DNA of 64,000 nt from Strigamia acuminata (GCA_949358305.1 OX442316.1:6448001-6512000), one strand, 5' to 3'. Numbered from the stretch's first letter, positions 10,236 to 24,179 are shown. Made by a program: numbers and translations. Notes: generated by a model from the sequence alone, not told the origin.

Positions 10236-10627
10236 GGAATTGCTACTTGGCGAACAAGCGCACGTCTAGAGTTTGTCACGCTTCTGACATGTTGGTTTTG
10301 GCGATTGCACACGAAGTCGGACAATAATTAGTTAAACTGGAGTTAAAATGAAGAAATTAATTGACGAGGGCAATGGAGAAACTATTTTTGAATTGGTGCG
10401 GGAGAATGTAAGTGATTAATTGTAGAATAGAAGTACTAAACATTTGCTAATTGACATTTATAATTACAGATAGTTCGAAAAATGGACTTCAGTCTGATGA
10501 AATCGAAGCGTCAGTTGCTACGTTACGGAGCCGCAAGAATGACAGGAATAATTGCCGAGTTTTTAGTGCGAAAAGAAGCTGACGAAAACGATTTTATGGA
10601 AATTATGTGCAAATTTGAATTAATACT
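10236..10627 (+). pseudogene. Broken 5' fragment of GTPBP1
   Basis: 10240-10345 matches the region upstream of the intact gene at 29248-29345. It then jumps to the end of exon 1 (KKLIDEGNGETIF) and continues through intron 1 into exon 2, with a deletion in the middle of exon 2 (LRSRKND instead of a longer stretch). Small indels shift the frame, and the catalytic GTPase exons are absent. It is followed by its own copy of the inverted-repeat element found in the same intron of the intact gene, so the whole segment was duplicated after that insertion. Confidence 0.85.
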
Positions 10628-10827
10628 GTAAATACTCGAATAGAATGTGGGTGTTCTGTTGATAAAACCTTAATTTCCTCTACATTTGTTTAAAATTAAT
10701 TTAGACATTTATTTTAATCGTTTTGATCAATTTAGACATAGAATTTCGTGATTTTGGTTAATTTAGACATTAAATTCAGTTGTTTTGGTTCATTGGAATG
10801 GATATTCCTCGTTTTATTAGAGCAAAT
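10628..10827. mobile_element. Non-autonomous inverted-repeat element with internal ~31-bp repeats, copy 1
   Basis: The left end (GTAAATACTCGAATAGAATG) and right end (CGTTTTATTAGAGC) are near-inverted repeats of each other. The interior has TTTAGACAT-containing units. Related copies are at 30493-30784 and 62477-62722. Confidence 0.65.
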
Positions 10828-13800
10828 TTTTTGTAGTTGCATTAGCAGCTCAGTGAGCTACGCAGCATCATGTGTTCGAAAATAAATATCCCGTGAAATT
10901 GTATTTAATCAAGTGGATTGACTGAGTCAATTTGTGTTTTGGGTTTTAAATCATATTGAGGCTTCCGTCAGTTTATTACGCATTTTAAAGATGCACTCTA
11001 AAGTTGCGTTGCTTAGCAACTCTTGAGATTTCTTTGTTTATGATTTTTATCATCAGGTGACAGCACGCACAAATTTGAGGTTTATTCTTGAAGTTTCTGT
11101 GATTTTTGATTGGTTATTCAGATGAGGTTACGAGGCGTTTGCTATTTTGCATCTTTCATCTTTATTTTTTCGCTTAGATTTTTATCAGTTTTTATTCCGG
11201 CTTGGAGGCGAAGCTCACGACATTTTGAGGTGAGTGTATTTGAAATTTTACTTTTTAGCTTTAATTTAGCGGTTTTTAAATTCGTTTTTCTTGGGGAATT
11301 AATTATTAGACGTTTTGCCCTTCTATATTTTAGTTATTTGTACGGTTAATTATATTTTTGGATAGTGTTTTATATCGCTAAGGCGAGAGCATATTTCATT
11401 AGTTTTCTTTAGTCTTATTTCATTAATTTTCCTTAGTCTTATTTTATTAATTTTCCTTAGTCTTATTTAATTAGTTTTCCTTAGTCTTATTTAATTAGTT
11501 TTCCTTAGTCTTATTTAATTAGTTTTCCTTAGTTTAATTTAATATTTTCTGATAATATAATAAAATTTTATTCTCATTTTACGGTAATTTATTAATACTT
11601 TTTATCGTTATTTTGCATTTCAGAAACAAACGAATTCCAGAAGGAGTAGAGGAATTTCAATGAGCGGTAGACACGAATTTCTACATTTTACTAATTACTC
11701 CGTACTATTTTTGTATAATTATTTTTATTTTTGCAATTTTTATGTATTTTGGTTATTTTTATTTGATAATTTTTTACTTCCTTTAGGTTAATAAATTCTA
11801 ACATCATCGTGGGGCATTTTTGGGGGCCCAGAGCGTGGCACACTCTGGGTCCCCGTGTGGGTAAAACGGTGGAGTCTCAAGGGGGATGGTTACCCGAGAT
11901 AATCCTTTAAATGGTCCGTTATAACCCGGTTGAATGTTTTGTTTGCCATTTATTTTCCTTTTAAGGAAAAATTTGAATAATTTTTATGTAAAGTGTATAT
12001 TTTTAATAAAGTTTTATTTTCTATAAGCTATGTCATTTCTTCAAAAAATTTACTAAGTCCAAATATCAAAAAGGCGAATCTATGCCAAATTTTTATAGGT
12101 TTGGACTTAGAATAAAAAAGGGGATGGTGGGTGGGTATACAGATTCCCCATTTTATGTTTTAATATTTAAATAATAAAAAATAGAAACGTTTAAAAAACA
12201 AATTTTATTCAAGAAATAATGTATAAATTATTAATTTTGTGAAATTTTTATCTCAAAATTGCACAAAATTAATAATTATACACAACACTACAAAAATTTA
12301 TTGTACAAAAAATAAAAACGAATTTCAAAAATATGCTCAGCTGTACAACCTAATTTTGAAAATAAAAATCACAAATATTAAATAACCACACTAAAGTATA
12401 TTCGTGTTGTCCCTGTAGCCGTCCGTTGATGTAGAAATTCATTCACTGAACCTAAAATGAAAAAAGTTCAAAATAAATAAACACTAAAAAAAAAAAATTA
12501 TAAATTTAAACTGAAAATTATTCGTTAGTTTCTTAAATATTATTAAAGTTAAAACGCTTTAAATTAAATCGCTAACTAGACAACTAAAACAACTACTAAA
12601 CGAAAAGTACTACTAAATAACATTGCCTAAATAGTTGAAGTGAAATCATAATTTAAATCTAAACGTTCAGTAATACTTAGCTAAATTAAACTTCTAAGAA
12701 ACAATAGACAGAAAACAAAACGCTAAGAACTATAAAAAAGCCTAAATACAAATAAAAGTGTGACAAAGAGACCACACACTCACCTCATTTCGATGCGTCT
12801 TTCCACCTCTGAGTCGAGGACACAACTGAGCCAAACCAGTGAAAAGTGAAAAATGCAAAATAGAAAAAGAAACGTTGATTCATTTGCATATCCAATCAAC
12901 TAATAACATGGAAACTTCTAGAAAATATGGACGGGAAATACGTCATCTTCCTGCTGGCACAGACCCTATTGGAGGAATAAAATTTTAACAAAAATAATAC
13001 GGAGTAATAATTAATGACGTGACTGTGAAAATTTATTTGGACAAAAAATAAAAAAAATCAATGTAAGGAATATATCCATTTATACTGGTATGTTTACTTT
13101 AAAAAAAAAAAAAAATTAAAACATAATTGATTAAATTAATAAGCTTATGAGAAACGATACGGGAAACGATTAAATAGACTGCGTGAAATAACTAATACAC
13201 CACTTATCCGAAATTGTACAGTTTTTTTTATGAATTTCAATAAGAATAAATAAAAACAATATTATAAAAAGAAAAGCTTTTTTAATTTTCATATTTTTAT
13301 ACATCGTACGATTATAAACCACTGAAATCAAATCGCATCAACGCAAACTGCATTTAGTTTTTGGATATAGTTTAAATAAGGCGGTTTGCCGCACACAAGT
13401 AATATCGTAAAAACCTTTTTCTCTCCCATTTTTCATCACATATTTCATTCGGAGTCCGAGCAGAGAAATTCCGATTCAAAATCCGAATCCTAGAAGTCAT
13501 CAAAATCAGAATTCAGTTCTGAATCAGCATCAATTTCATTTTCCTCTGCTCATGTTACATTATATTAGTTCTGAAAAAAGTGTAGTTGACATTACTAGTA
13601 CCTATATCAAATTCTGTGCAAATGTTAGTGATCGACTTCTGTGCATTGGAATACATGCAGCGAAGCGCATTCAATTTAAACGAATAACTTAATTACTTAA
13701 CTTACGTTATGTTATGTCCAAACCAACATCTATTCACATTCGAAGATTATCAAATGTCGGCAAATGCATTGAATTTCCATCCTGTAAATAAAACTATTTT

Positions 13801-14100
13801 GAGAAATCTTTTCAATTTGAAAAGAAGTAAATTACCGTAGAACTTCTGAAACTCACATTTTGTCAACTCAGGTTATAAAAAAATTGTGCACGGAAAATAG
13901 GTAGGTTAACTGCTATAAAGTAAAATTTAAGCAGTCTGTAATTGATTAAATTAAAATAAGAAACGACTACGATTTACTATTGCAAAATGATTACAACACA
14001 ACAAAAATGAAACGATTACTCACGATCACGACCAGTCGATCACAAATTGTTTACGATACAGCACGACACTAAACCTATTACGATGCAAAAGCCGTAAACT
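10828..14100. other. Gene-poor AT-rich region
   Basis: I see no convincing gene. The region has a short minisatellite (11398-11545), a hairpin (about 11826-11855), and two stretches (about 11200-11700 and 12400-12830) that look like diverged inverted copies of one another. The open frame at 11110-11349 is low-complexity and hydrophobic, without splice or homology support. Confidence 0.5.
11398..11545. repeat. ~22-bp minisatellite
   Basis: Around six imperfect units of TTTCCTTAGTCTTATTTAAT-type sequence in tandem. Confidence 0.8.
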
Positions 14101-14139
14101 GTAAGGGTGTACTATATGTAGTATCGCTTACAATTACCG

Positions 14140-16080
14140 TACCGGTACCGGTACTTTTTAGCCCAGTTACATTCGGGTGCGCTTTGAAAACGTTTATTTC
14201 GTCCTCGATTTATCGCCCACGTGCGAAACCTGTTTAGTCTGAACTGTAGATTAAAATAACGTATACGATTTGAAGTTTGAGTGCTGAGTTGAGATTTCAC
14301 TGTAGATTCAATAAACGTATCCGAAATTATCGCTCCCCCGGGGTGTCCCTCCTTGTAGGCTTCGGCTGTTGAGGGGCACCCCTCCTTCTTGGAAATAAAC
14401 AATATATTAATAATAAAACTAGTTGAAACTATGCAAATTCACAAAATGCATCCGAACTCATCGCCCTGTGTGCGAAACTTGTTCAAACTACACTGCAAAT
14501 CTACAAAATGTATCCGAATTTATCGCACACCATGTAAAACATGTTGAAATTCCACTGAAAAACTCACAAAATGTATCCGAATTTATCGCACACCATGCGA
14601 AACATGTTGAAATTTCACTGAAAAACCAATAAACGAATCCGAATTTATCGCCCACCATGCAATACTTTTGAAACTACACTGCAAATCTACAAAATGTATC
14701 CGAATTTATCGCACACCGTGCAAAACATGTCTAAATTCCACTGAAAAACCCACAAAATGAATCCGAATTTATTGCACACTATGTAAAACATGTTGAAATT
14801 CCACTGAAAAACTCGCACACCGTACAAAACTATCTAAACCTCTACTGCACTTGTAGATTTAATAAATGTATCCGAATTCATCGCACACGACCAAAACTAG
14901 CTTCAACCCGTACAATAAAGCATCCAAATAAAAATCCTAATTTATCGCAAATCGTGTAAAACTTGTTGAAACTTGTATCCGCAGAAATACATGCTGAAAC
15001 TGCACTGAATACCTTAAAATGTCATCCGAATTCATCGCCCGCGCACAAACACAAGCTGAAACTGCTCCGTAAAACGCATCCGAATTCATCGCTCGAGCAC
15101 AAATACAAGCTGAAACTGCTCCGTAAATAGTCATCTGAATTCATCGCCCACGCACAAATACAAGCTGACACTGGTCTGTGAGATTTAAAAACTCATCCGA
15201 ATTCATCGCCCGCGCACAAACACAAGCTGAAACTGCTCCGTAAAACGCATCCGAATTCATCGCTCGAGCACAAATACAAGCTGAAACTGCTCCGTAAATA
15301 GTCATCTGAATTCATCGCCCACGCACAAATACAAGCTGACACTGGTCTGTGAGATTTAAAAACTCATCCGGAATTATCGCCAACGCACAAATACAAGCTG
15401 AAACTGGTCTGTGAGATTTAAAAACTCATCCGGAATTATCGCCAACGCACAAATACAAGCTAATATTGCATTGTATATGTAAAAACTCATCCGAATTTAT
15501 CGCCCACGAACAAATACAAGCTGAAACTGCTCTGTAGACGTGAAAACTCATCCGAATTTATTGCCCATGCACAAAACATGTTGAAACTGACCTGCGAGTC
15601 AAATAAACGTACCGGTATCCGAATTTATAACCCACTGTGCAAAGCTTGTTGAAACTAAACTGTAAAATATATCGCACATGATCAAAACTGGCTTTAATCT
15701 GCACAATAAATCTAAAAAACGTATTCGAACGTATCGCAAGCGTGCCAAACCTGTTGAAACTGAACTGTGTGTAAATATAACAATACCGTATTGCATTCCT
15801 TCCATGGGCGACAAATCGGGCTTTTCCAAAGCATAATCACCACTCACTTATCAGAGGAATTTTAACTCCTGATTCATTACAACTTAGAAACATAGATGGC
15901 GCCACTGTTTTTCATTCACAAACTGTCTCTGGTCACTGCTGCCATCTATAGACGACTGAATGAAACAATACCGTATTGAATGTCTGCTTCGATGAATCCG
16001 AATTTATCGCCTACACACAAAACTTGTTTGAAACTGACATGTGAGTCAAATAAACGTGCATGAAACAATACTGTATTGCA
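14140..16080. repeat. Complex satellite of ~55-75-bp units
   Basis: Units share a CATCCGAATTTATCGCCCAC core followed by ACAAATACAAGCTGAAACTG. Divergence is high at the left and lower near 15000-15500. There a three-unit block of about 177 bp (15003-15180) is repeated directly (15181-15358), forming a higher-order repeat. Frames inside it are not coding. Confidence 0.75.
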
Positions 16081-17614
16081 TTGCTTCCATAAATCGGTCC
16101 TTTCCAAAGGATAATCACCATCAAGAGAGATTTTAACTCCCGATTCATTTCAACCTAGAAACATAGATGGCGCCAGCGTTTCCAATTTCAAACTGCCTCT
16201 GGTCGCTGTCGCCTTCTTCTAGACACAACCGTATTGAATACCACTCAGATCGCTTCATCATCTAACTCGGGCGATCTAACGTCAAATTATCCATATTTCC
16301 AACGTAATAAAATTTAAAATGGAATTAAAACAAATGGAACAATAAATATGCTTTATTAACAACAATTTCAATATTTTTAATATCGCACAGAATAATGTAA
16401 TATATCTCGCAATCCCAAGCGATGGCTTCACTGCACGGCAACCAAATCCTCCGTCTTTAGTTTCCACACGACGACCGCCGCACATAATGCGAGAATTTGT
16501 GTGCTGCACTTTTTATATCAACCCATAGTGTAGCCAATTCAAATTTCCTCACAAATCTAATAATGCTTGTTTTCAAAATTCAAATTTTCCAATAAGAATA
16601 GCACAAATAAACAAAGTGCCGCTCACAATTTGCCACAAATTTTTGTCAAACATTTTAAATTAAACCTAAACTTACCATTCAAAACAAGTGTTAACACAGT
16701 GAAAAATTAAGAAAAGAAAAGAAAACAACTATACCGTGCCCTCCTCAACCCCCTGCGAACTTCATCGTATCAGCTGCCCCAAAGATTAGAAATGTACATA
16801 CTCAAAAAATCTCAACACGGTAACATATTGAAACAGAATTTTTAATATTTTTAATATACTTTTTAATATTTTTACTGTAAAATTAAACTGATGCATTAAG
16901 CAATGAATTAATTCAACTCAATGAGTTTCTGTTTTCCAATGCTTTTATTAATTTTGACACTACCATCATCACAAGTAATTCCACTATTGCAAGTCTGCGG
17001 GAATAAACATCAGTTCACTTATTGTAAAGAATTTGGTCTGAAAAAGGGAGTGAATCGAGAATTAGATATTTTTAACTTTATCCTCTACATTTTTTTTAAA
17101 AATACGAAATAATTTGGTACATTTTCAGCTAATTGGGCTTTACGTACGGTAAATTCCAAATGTGATATTTTCATTTATCTAGAATGCAATGTGAATATCC
17201 ATTACGTGCCCACAATTCTTTTCTTCAAATATTCCTAATGAATGTAGTCTAACATTAAGCCAGAAAGGTAAAATAGGTTAATTTTTTAAATTTTAATACT
17301 TAATGAGCAGGTCTGTGCACGGGAGATCTTACGTAGTCAATATCCACATTTCATCGTTTTAAAATTTACAACATAACAAAAAAAAAATGTCATAATTTTC
17401 TGCTTTGTTAACAATAATTTATCCACCGATTTTGCAATCGTGACGCTCGCCGACTGATAACCAGTTCATGTTTCAATCTGGTGGATCTGCAACCTGCAAC
17501 TAACCAATATGATTCTTCTTTCTGTTTGTACTTCTGGTGAAATTCCGACAACAATTTGATGATTATTTTCAAACACATTATATACACTTGAAATCCTTTC
17601 AATATTTCACAGAA

Positions 17615-17681
<67 letters not shown>

Positions 17682-18234
17682 AAATACATTGAAATACATA
17701 CCTTGTAATTCTCCCAAACTATGGATACAATACAGCAACCTAATCCTCCTTTAGTTGATAACGGATGAAAGCAAATTTTATCGAAAATATGATTATGTAA
17801 CATGTATACATGTATAAATCTGTTTTTATTCTTCATTCATTTTTCTTGTTTTTATTCTTTATTTTTTTGTTGTTTTTATTCTTAGTTTAACCATATTGCC
17901 TCTTTTTTGCAATCTGTGGGAACAATTTTAACAAGGATCCAACCTTGCATTAACATTACCGACTGGGAAAACATAAAAAAAACCCAGCTGAGGTTGGTGG
18001 CAAATTATCTTGCCATATCAAACAACAGAAACAGTTTAAAACGAAAATTACACAATGAATTTAAATACAATAAACAAAAAGTAAATGCTTCACTGACGAC
18101 CAACATTTTCGCTGCTCAATGTAGGCTGACGACCAACATCCATTGTCCAAAATCCCTTGCAAATCCAAACAAACGATCCAACTTGAATGACATCTTGATC
18201 CACGTATTGAAGGTTTATTCAGGTACACCATTCC
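16081..18234. other. Gene-poor region with dispersed repeat and microsatellite
   Basis: 16870-17260 is one copy of a dispersed repeat (see 26770-26960 and 27530-28270). A plus-strand frame at 16921-17112 begins like a signal peptide, but it lies wholly inside that repeat. The minus-strand pieces near 16430 and 17740 share a TKxGGxGC string, possibly old exon fragments. No gene can be supported. Confidence 0.45.
17612..17681. repeat. (AAAT)n microsatellite
   Basis: An uninterrupted AAAT/AAATA tetranucleotide run. It creates a spurious minus-strand frame of repeating FIYL. Confidence 0.95.
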
Positions 18235-21200
18235 CCACGAACTCCTCGCAGCGCAACGCAACAAAGCTGTACAAACTCTCCAGCAGAGAACAACCAAAGG
18301 ATGCATCGCGTCCAAAGCACCCTGTAGCACTGTAGCGAGCCTTCAACTGGACACACTGCTAAAAGAGCCTGCACTACCCTAACCATGACTCCCCGTAAAC
18401 ATGAACAGAGACCAGATGAAACATGTTTACTTCCTAAGAGAGCCTTGATGAATCCGCGCAGCGCACTGACAAATCAATATTATAATCCGTTCTCTTTCCT
18501 CGGCATAATGGTCACTCTGGGCTTCATAACCTATGCGTGATTGTCACCTTTCTTTGAACCACTTTGCCCATTGGTCAAATGATAGCAGAGAAACAGGGTT
18601 CTCCAGCTATGCAAGCGCCAATTCATGAAAATCACTCACCAGTTGGCTGTCGATAGCAGTAGTGCTACAGATATAAGAGGTACCCTGGTAGGACCTCGTC
18701 TATTTTTGCCTTGTACATTGTGTGTGGTCACTTTTACCCGGTGGGCCATTGAAACGGGATTAACCAGTTGCCAACTGAGAAAAAGGATTATTCCTTGCTT
18801 TGCCAGTAACTATTCCTAGCCTTAAATTCGGAGTTCTGCAGATTCATTCATGCAGATTACATTCAATTGCTGTCTGGAAAGAAAGAAAAAATAATTAATA
18901 ACCAACAAATAAAACATTAATTAACACAAATTACCTGATGAATAAACCTGCAATTCGCCACGAACTCCTCCCATCCAACGCAACAAAGCTGTACAAACTC
19001 TCCAGCAGAGAACAACCAAAGAATGCATCGCGTCCAAAGCACCCTGTAGCACTGTAGCGAGCCTTCAACTGGACACACTGCTAAAAGAGCCTGCACTACC
19101 CTAACCATGACTCCCCGTAAACATGAACAGAGACCAGATGAAACATGTTTACTTCCTAAGAGAGCCTTGATGAATCCGCGCAGCGCACTGACAAATCAAT
19201 ATTATAATCCGTTCTCTTTCCTCGGCATAATGGTCACTCTGGGCTTCATAACCTATGCGTGATTGTCACCTTTCTTTGAACCACTTTGCCCATTGGTCAA
19301 ATGATAGCAGAGAAACAGGGTTCTCCAGCTATGCAAGCGCCAATTCATGAAAATCACTCACCAGTTGGCTGTCGATAGCAGTAGTGCTACAGATATAAGA
19401 GGTACCCTGGTAGGACCTCGTCTATTTTTGCCTTGTACATTGTGTGTGGTCACTTTTACCCGGTGGGCCATTGAAACGGGATTAACCAGTTGCCAACTGA
19501 GAAAAAGGATTATTCCTTGCTTTGCCAGTAACTATTCCTAGCCTTAAATTCGGAGTTCTGCAGATTCATTCATGCAGATTACATTCAATTGCTGTCTGGA
19601 AAGAAAGAAAAAATAATTAATAACCAACAAATAAAACATTAATTAACACAAATTACCTGATGAATAAACCTGCAATTCGCCACGAACTCCTCCCATCCAA
19701 CGCAACAAAGCTGTACAAACTCTCCAGCAGAGAACAACCAAAGAATGCATCGCGTCCAAAGCACCCTGTAGCACTGTAGCGAGCCTTCAACTGGACACAC
19801 TGCTAAAAGAGCCTGCACTACCCTAACCATGACTCCCCGTAAACATGAACAGAGACCAGATGAAACATGTTTACTTCCTAAGAGAGCCTTGATGAATCCG
19901 CGCAGCGCACTGACAAATCAATATTATAATCCGTTCTCTTTCCTCGGCATAATGGTCACTCTGGGCTTCATAACCTATGCGTGATTGTCACCTTTCTTTG
20001 AACCACTTTGCCCATTGGTCAAATGATAGCAGAGAAACAGGGTTCTCCAGCTATGCAAGCGCCAATTCATGAAAATCACTCACCAGTTGGCTGTCGATAG
20101 CAGTAGTGCTACAGATATAAGAGGTACCCTGGTAGGACCTCGTCTATTTTTGCCTTGTACATTGTGTGTGGTCACTTTTACCCGGTGGGCCATTGAAACG
20201 GGATTAACCAGTTGCCAACTGAGAAAAAGGATTATTCCTTGCTTTGCCAGTAACTATTCCTAGCCTTAAATTCGGAGTTCTGCAGATTCATTCATGCAGA
20301 TTACATTCAATTGCTGTCTGGAAAGAAAGAAAAAATAATTAATAACCAACAAATAAAACATTAATTAACACAAATTACCTGATGAATAAACCTGCAATTC
20401 GCCACGAACTCCTCCCATCCAACGCAACAAAGCTGTACAAACTCTCCAGCAGAGAACAACCAAAGAATGCATCGCGTCCAAAGCACCCTGTAGCACTGTA
20501 GCGAGCCTTCAACTGGACACACTGCTAAAAGAGCCTGCACTACCCTAACCATGACTCCCCGTAAACATGAACAGAGACCAGATGAAACATGTTTACTTCC
20601 TAAGAGAGCCTTGATGAATCCGCGCAGCGCACTGACAAATCAATATTATAATCCGTTCTCTTTCCTCGGCATAATGGTCACTCTGGGCTTCATAACCTAT
20701 GCGTGATTGTCACCTTTCTTTGAACCACTTTGCCCATTGGTCAAATGATAGCAGAGAAACAGGGTTCTCCAGCTATGCAAGCGCCAATTCATGAAAATCA
20801 CTCACCAGTTGGCTGTCGATAGCAGTAGTGCTACAGATATAAGAGGTACCCTGGTAGGACCTCGTCTATTTTTGCCTTGTACATTGTGTGTGGTCACTTT
20901 TACCCGGTGGGCCATTGAAACGGGATTAACCAGTTGCCAACTGAGAAAAAGGATTATTCCTTGCTTTGCCAGTAACTATTCCTAGCCTTAAATTCGGAGT
21001 TCTGCAGATTCATTCATGCAGATTACATTCAATTGCTGTCTGGAAAGAAAGAAAAAATAATTAATAACCAACAAATAAAACATTAATTAACACAAATTAC
21101 CTGATGAATAAACCTGCAATTCGCCACGAACTCCTCCCATCCAACGCAACAAAGCTGTACAAACTCTCCAGCAGAGAACAACCAAAGAATGCATCGCGTC

Positions 21201-24010
21201 CAAAGCACCCTGTAGCACTGTAGCGAGCCTTCAACTGGACACACTGCTAAAAGAGCCTGCACTACCCTAACCATGACTCCCCGTAAACATGAACAGAGAC
21301 CAGATGAAACATGTTTACTTCCTAAGAGAGCCTTGATGAATCCGCGCAGCGCACTGACAAATCAATATTATAATCCGTTCTCTTTCCTCGGCATAATGGT
21401 CACTCTGGGCTTCATAACCTATGCGTGATTGTCACCTTTCTTTGAACCACTTTGCCCATTGGTCAAATGATAGCAGAGAAACAGGGTTCTCCAGCTATGC
21501 AAGCGCCAATTCATGAAAATCACTCACCAGTTGGCTGTCGATAGCAGTAGTGCTACAGATATAAGAGGTACCCTGGTAGGACCTCGTCTATTTTTGCCTT
21601 GTACATTGTGTGTGGTCACTTTTACCCGGTGGGCCATTGAAACGGGATTAACCAGTTGCCAACTGAGAAAAAGGATTATTCCTTGCTTTGCCAGTAACTA
21701 TTCCTAGCCTTAAATTCGGAGTTCTGCAGATTCATTCATGCAGATTACATTCAATTGCTGTCTGGAAAGAAAGAAAAAATAATTAATAACCAACAAATAA
21801 AACAATAATTAACACAAATTACCTGATGAATAAACCTGCAATTCGCCACGAACTCCTCCCATCCAACGCAACAAAGCTGTACAAACTCTCCAGCAGAGAA
21901 CAACCAAAGAATGCATCGCGTCCAAAGCACCCTGTAGCACTGTAGCGAGCCTTCAACTGGACACACTGCTAAAAGAGCCTGCACTACCCTAACCATGACT
22001 CCCCGTAAACATGAACAGAGACCAGATGAAACATGTTTACTTCCTAAGAGAGCCTTGATGAATCCGCGCAGCGCACTGACAAATCAATATTATAATCCGT
22101 TCTCTTTCCTCGGCATAATGGTCACTCTGGGCTTCATAACCTATGCGTGATTGTCACCTTTCTTTGAACCACTTTGCCCATTGGTCAAATGATAGCAGAG
22201 AAACAGGGTTCTCCAGCTATGCAAGCGCCAATTCATGAAAATCACTCACCAGTTGGCTGTCGATAGCAGTAGTGCTACAGATATAAGAGGTACCCTGGTA
22301 GGACCTCGTCTATTTTTGCCTTGTACATTGTGTGTGGTCACTTTTACCCGGTGGGCCATTGAAACGGGATTAACCAGTTGCCAACTGAGAAAAAGGATTA
22401 TTCCTTGCTTTGCCAGTAACTATTCCTAGCCTTAAATTCGGAGTTCTGCAGATTCATTCATGCAGATTACATTCAATTGCTGTCTGGAAAGAAAGAAAAA
22501 ATAATTAATAACCAACAAATAAAACATTAATTAACACAAATTACCTGATGAATAAACCTGCAATTCGCCACGAACTCCTCCCATCCAACGCAACAAAGCT
22601 GTACAAACTCTCCAGCAGAGAACAACCAAAGAATGCATCGCGTCCAAAGCACCCTGTAGCACTGTAGCGAGCCTTCAACTGGACACACTGCTAAAAGAGC
22701 CTGCACTACCCTAACCATGACTCCCCGTAAACATGAACAGAGACCAGATGAAACATGTTTACTTCCTAAGAGAGCCTTGATGAATCCGCGCAGCGCACTG
22801 ACAAATCAATATTATAATCCGTTCTCTTTCCTCGGCATAATGGTCACTCTGGGCTTCATAACCTATGCGTGATTGTCACCTTTCTTTGAACCACTTTGCC
22901 CATTGGTCAAATGATAGCAGAGAAACAGGGTTCTCCAGCTATGCAAGCGCCAATTCATGAAAATCACTCACCAGTTGGCTGTCGATAGCAGTAGTGCTAC
23001 AGATATAAGAGGTACCCTGGTAGGACCTCGTCTATTTTTGCCTTGTACATTGTGTGTGGTCACTTTTACCCGGTGGGCCATTGAAACGGGATTAACCAGT
23101 TGCCAACTGAGAAAAAGGATTATTCCTTGCTTTGCCAGTAACTATTCCTAGCCTTAAATTCGGAGTTCTGCAGATTCATTCATGCAGATTACATTCAATT
23201 GCTGTCTGGAAAGAAAGAAAAAATAATTAATAACCAACAAATAAAACAATAATTAACACAAATTACCTGATGAATAAACCTGCAATTCGCCACGAACTCC
23301 TCCCATCCAACGCAACAAAGCTGTACAAACTCTCCAGCAGAGAACAACCAAAGAATGCATCGCGTCCAAAGCACCCTGTAGCACTGTAGCGAGCCTTCAA
23401 CTGGACACACTGCTAAAAGAGCCTGCACTACCCTAACCATGACTCCCCGTAAACATGAACAGAGACCAGATGAAACATGTTTACTTCCTAAGAGAGCCTT
23501 GATGAATCCGCGCAGCGCACTGACAAATCAATATTATAATCCGTTCTCTTTCCTCGGCATAATGGTCACTCTGGGCTTCATAACCTATGCGTGATTGTCA
23601 CCTTTCTTTGAACCACTTTGCCCATTGGTCAAATGATAGCAGAGAAACAGGGTTCTCCAGCTATGCAAGCGCCAATTCATGAAAATCACTCACCAGTTGG
23701 CTGTCGATAGCAGTAGTGCTACAGATATAAGAGGTACCCTGGTAGGACCTCGTCTATTTTTGCCTTGTACATTGTGTGTGGTCACTTTTACCCGGTGGGC
23801 CATTGAAACGGGATTAACCAGTTGCCAACTGAGAAAAAGGATTATTCCTTGCTTTGCCAGTAACTATTCCTAGCCTTAAATTCGGAGTTCTGCAGATTCA
23901 TTCATGCAGATTACATTCAATTGCTGTCTGGAAAGAAAGAAAAAATAATTAATAACCAACAAATAAAACAATAATTAACACAAATTACCTGAATAAACCT
24001 TCAATTTCAA
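18235..24010. repeat. Near-perfect tandem array of a 722-bp unit, about eight copies
   Basis: The same sequence recurs at exact 722-bp spacing (for example the ATG-containing string at 18625, 19347, 20069, 20791, 21513, 22235, 22957 and 23679). The inner units are almost identical. The one variant I found is AAACATTAAT versus AAACAATAAT: the A form is in units 5, 7 and 8, the T form in 1-4 and 6. The first unit differs at its left edge, and the last lacks GAT before diverging. Each unit has a 64-codon plus frame and a 63- or 81-codon minus frame without homology. On the minus strand a good donor-like CATCAG/GTAATT closes the frame. No 5S rRNA, tRNA or snRNA is recognisable in the unit. Confidence 0.9.
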
Positions 24011-24179
24011 ACATCTCTCGTACGTTTTCTGCCAGCGCCACTCTCAAACAGGGTACAGCTCATTTTCCATCCTAACTGTATCCACGTCCCGTCTATTTCT
24101 TCCGGTTATACGCAATCCAACTAAAGTTCGCGAACCACTATTTTCAATGATTCTTGCAGCGATAAAAATGAATTATTTT

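Noticed and set aside
10843-10880. tRNA or SINE head (AGCTCAGTGAGC ... GTTCGAA)
   Set aside because: Box A- and B-like strings are present, but there is no cloverleaf and the spacing is too short.
16921-17112. Small secreted protein starting MSFCFPMLLLIL
   Set aside because: The sequence is part of a dispersed repeat with copies at 26.8 and 27.9 kb in which the frame is not conserved.
17408-17836. Minus-strand 142-codon frame with repeated FIYL
   Set aside because: It runs through the (AAAT)n microsatellite and lacks any other coding signal.
18235-24010. CRISPR array or rRNA/5S repeat
   Set aside because: This is a eukaryotic sequence. The unit is 722 bp with no repeat-spacer structure, and nothing in it resembles 5S, tRNA or snRNA.
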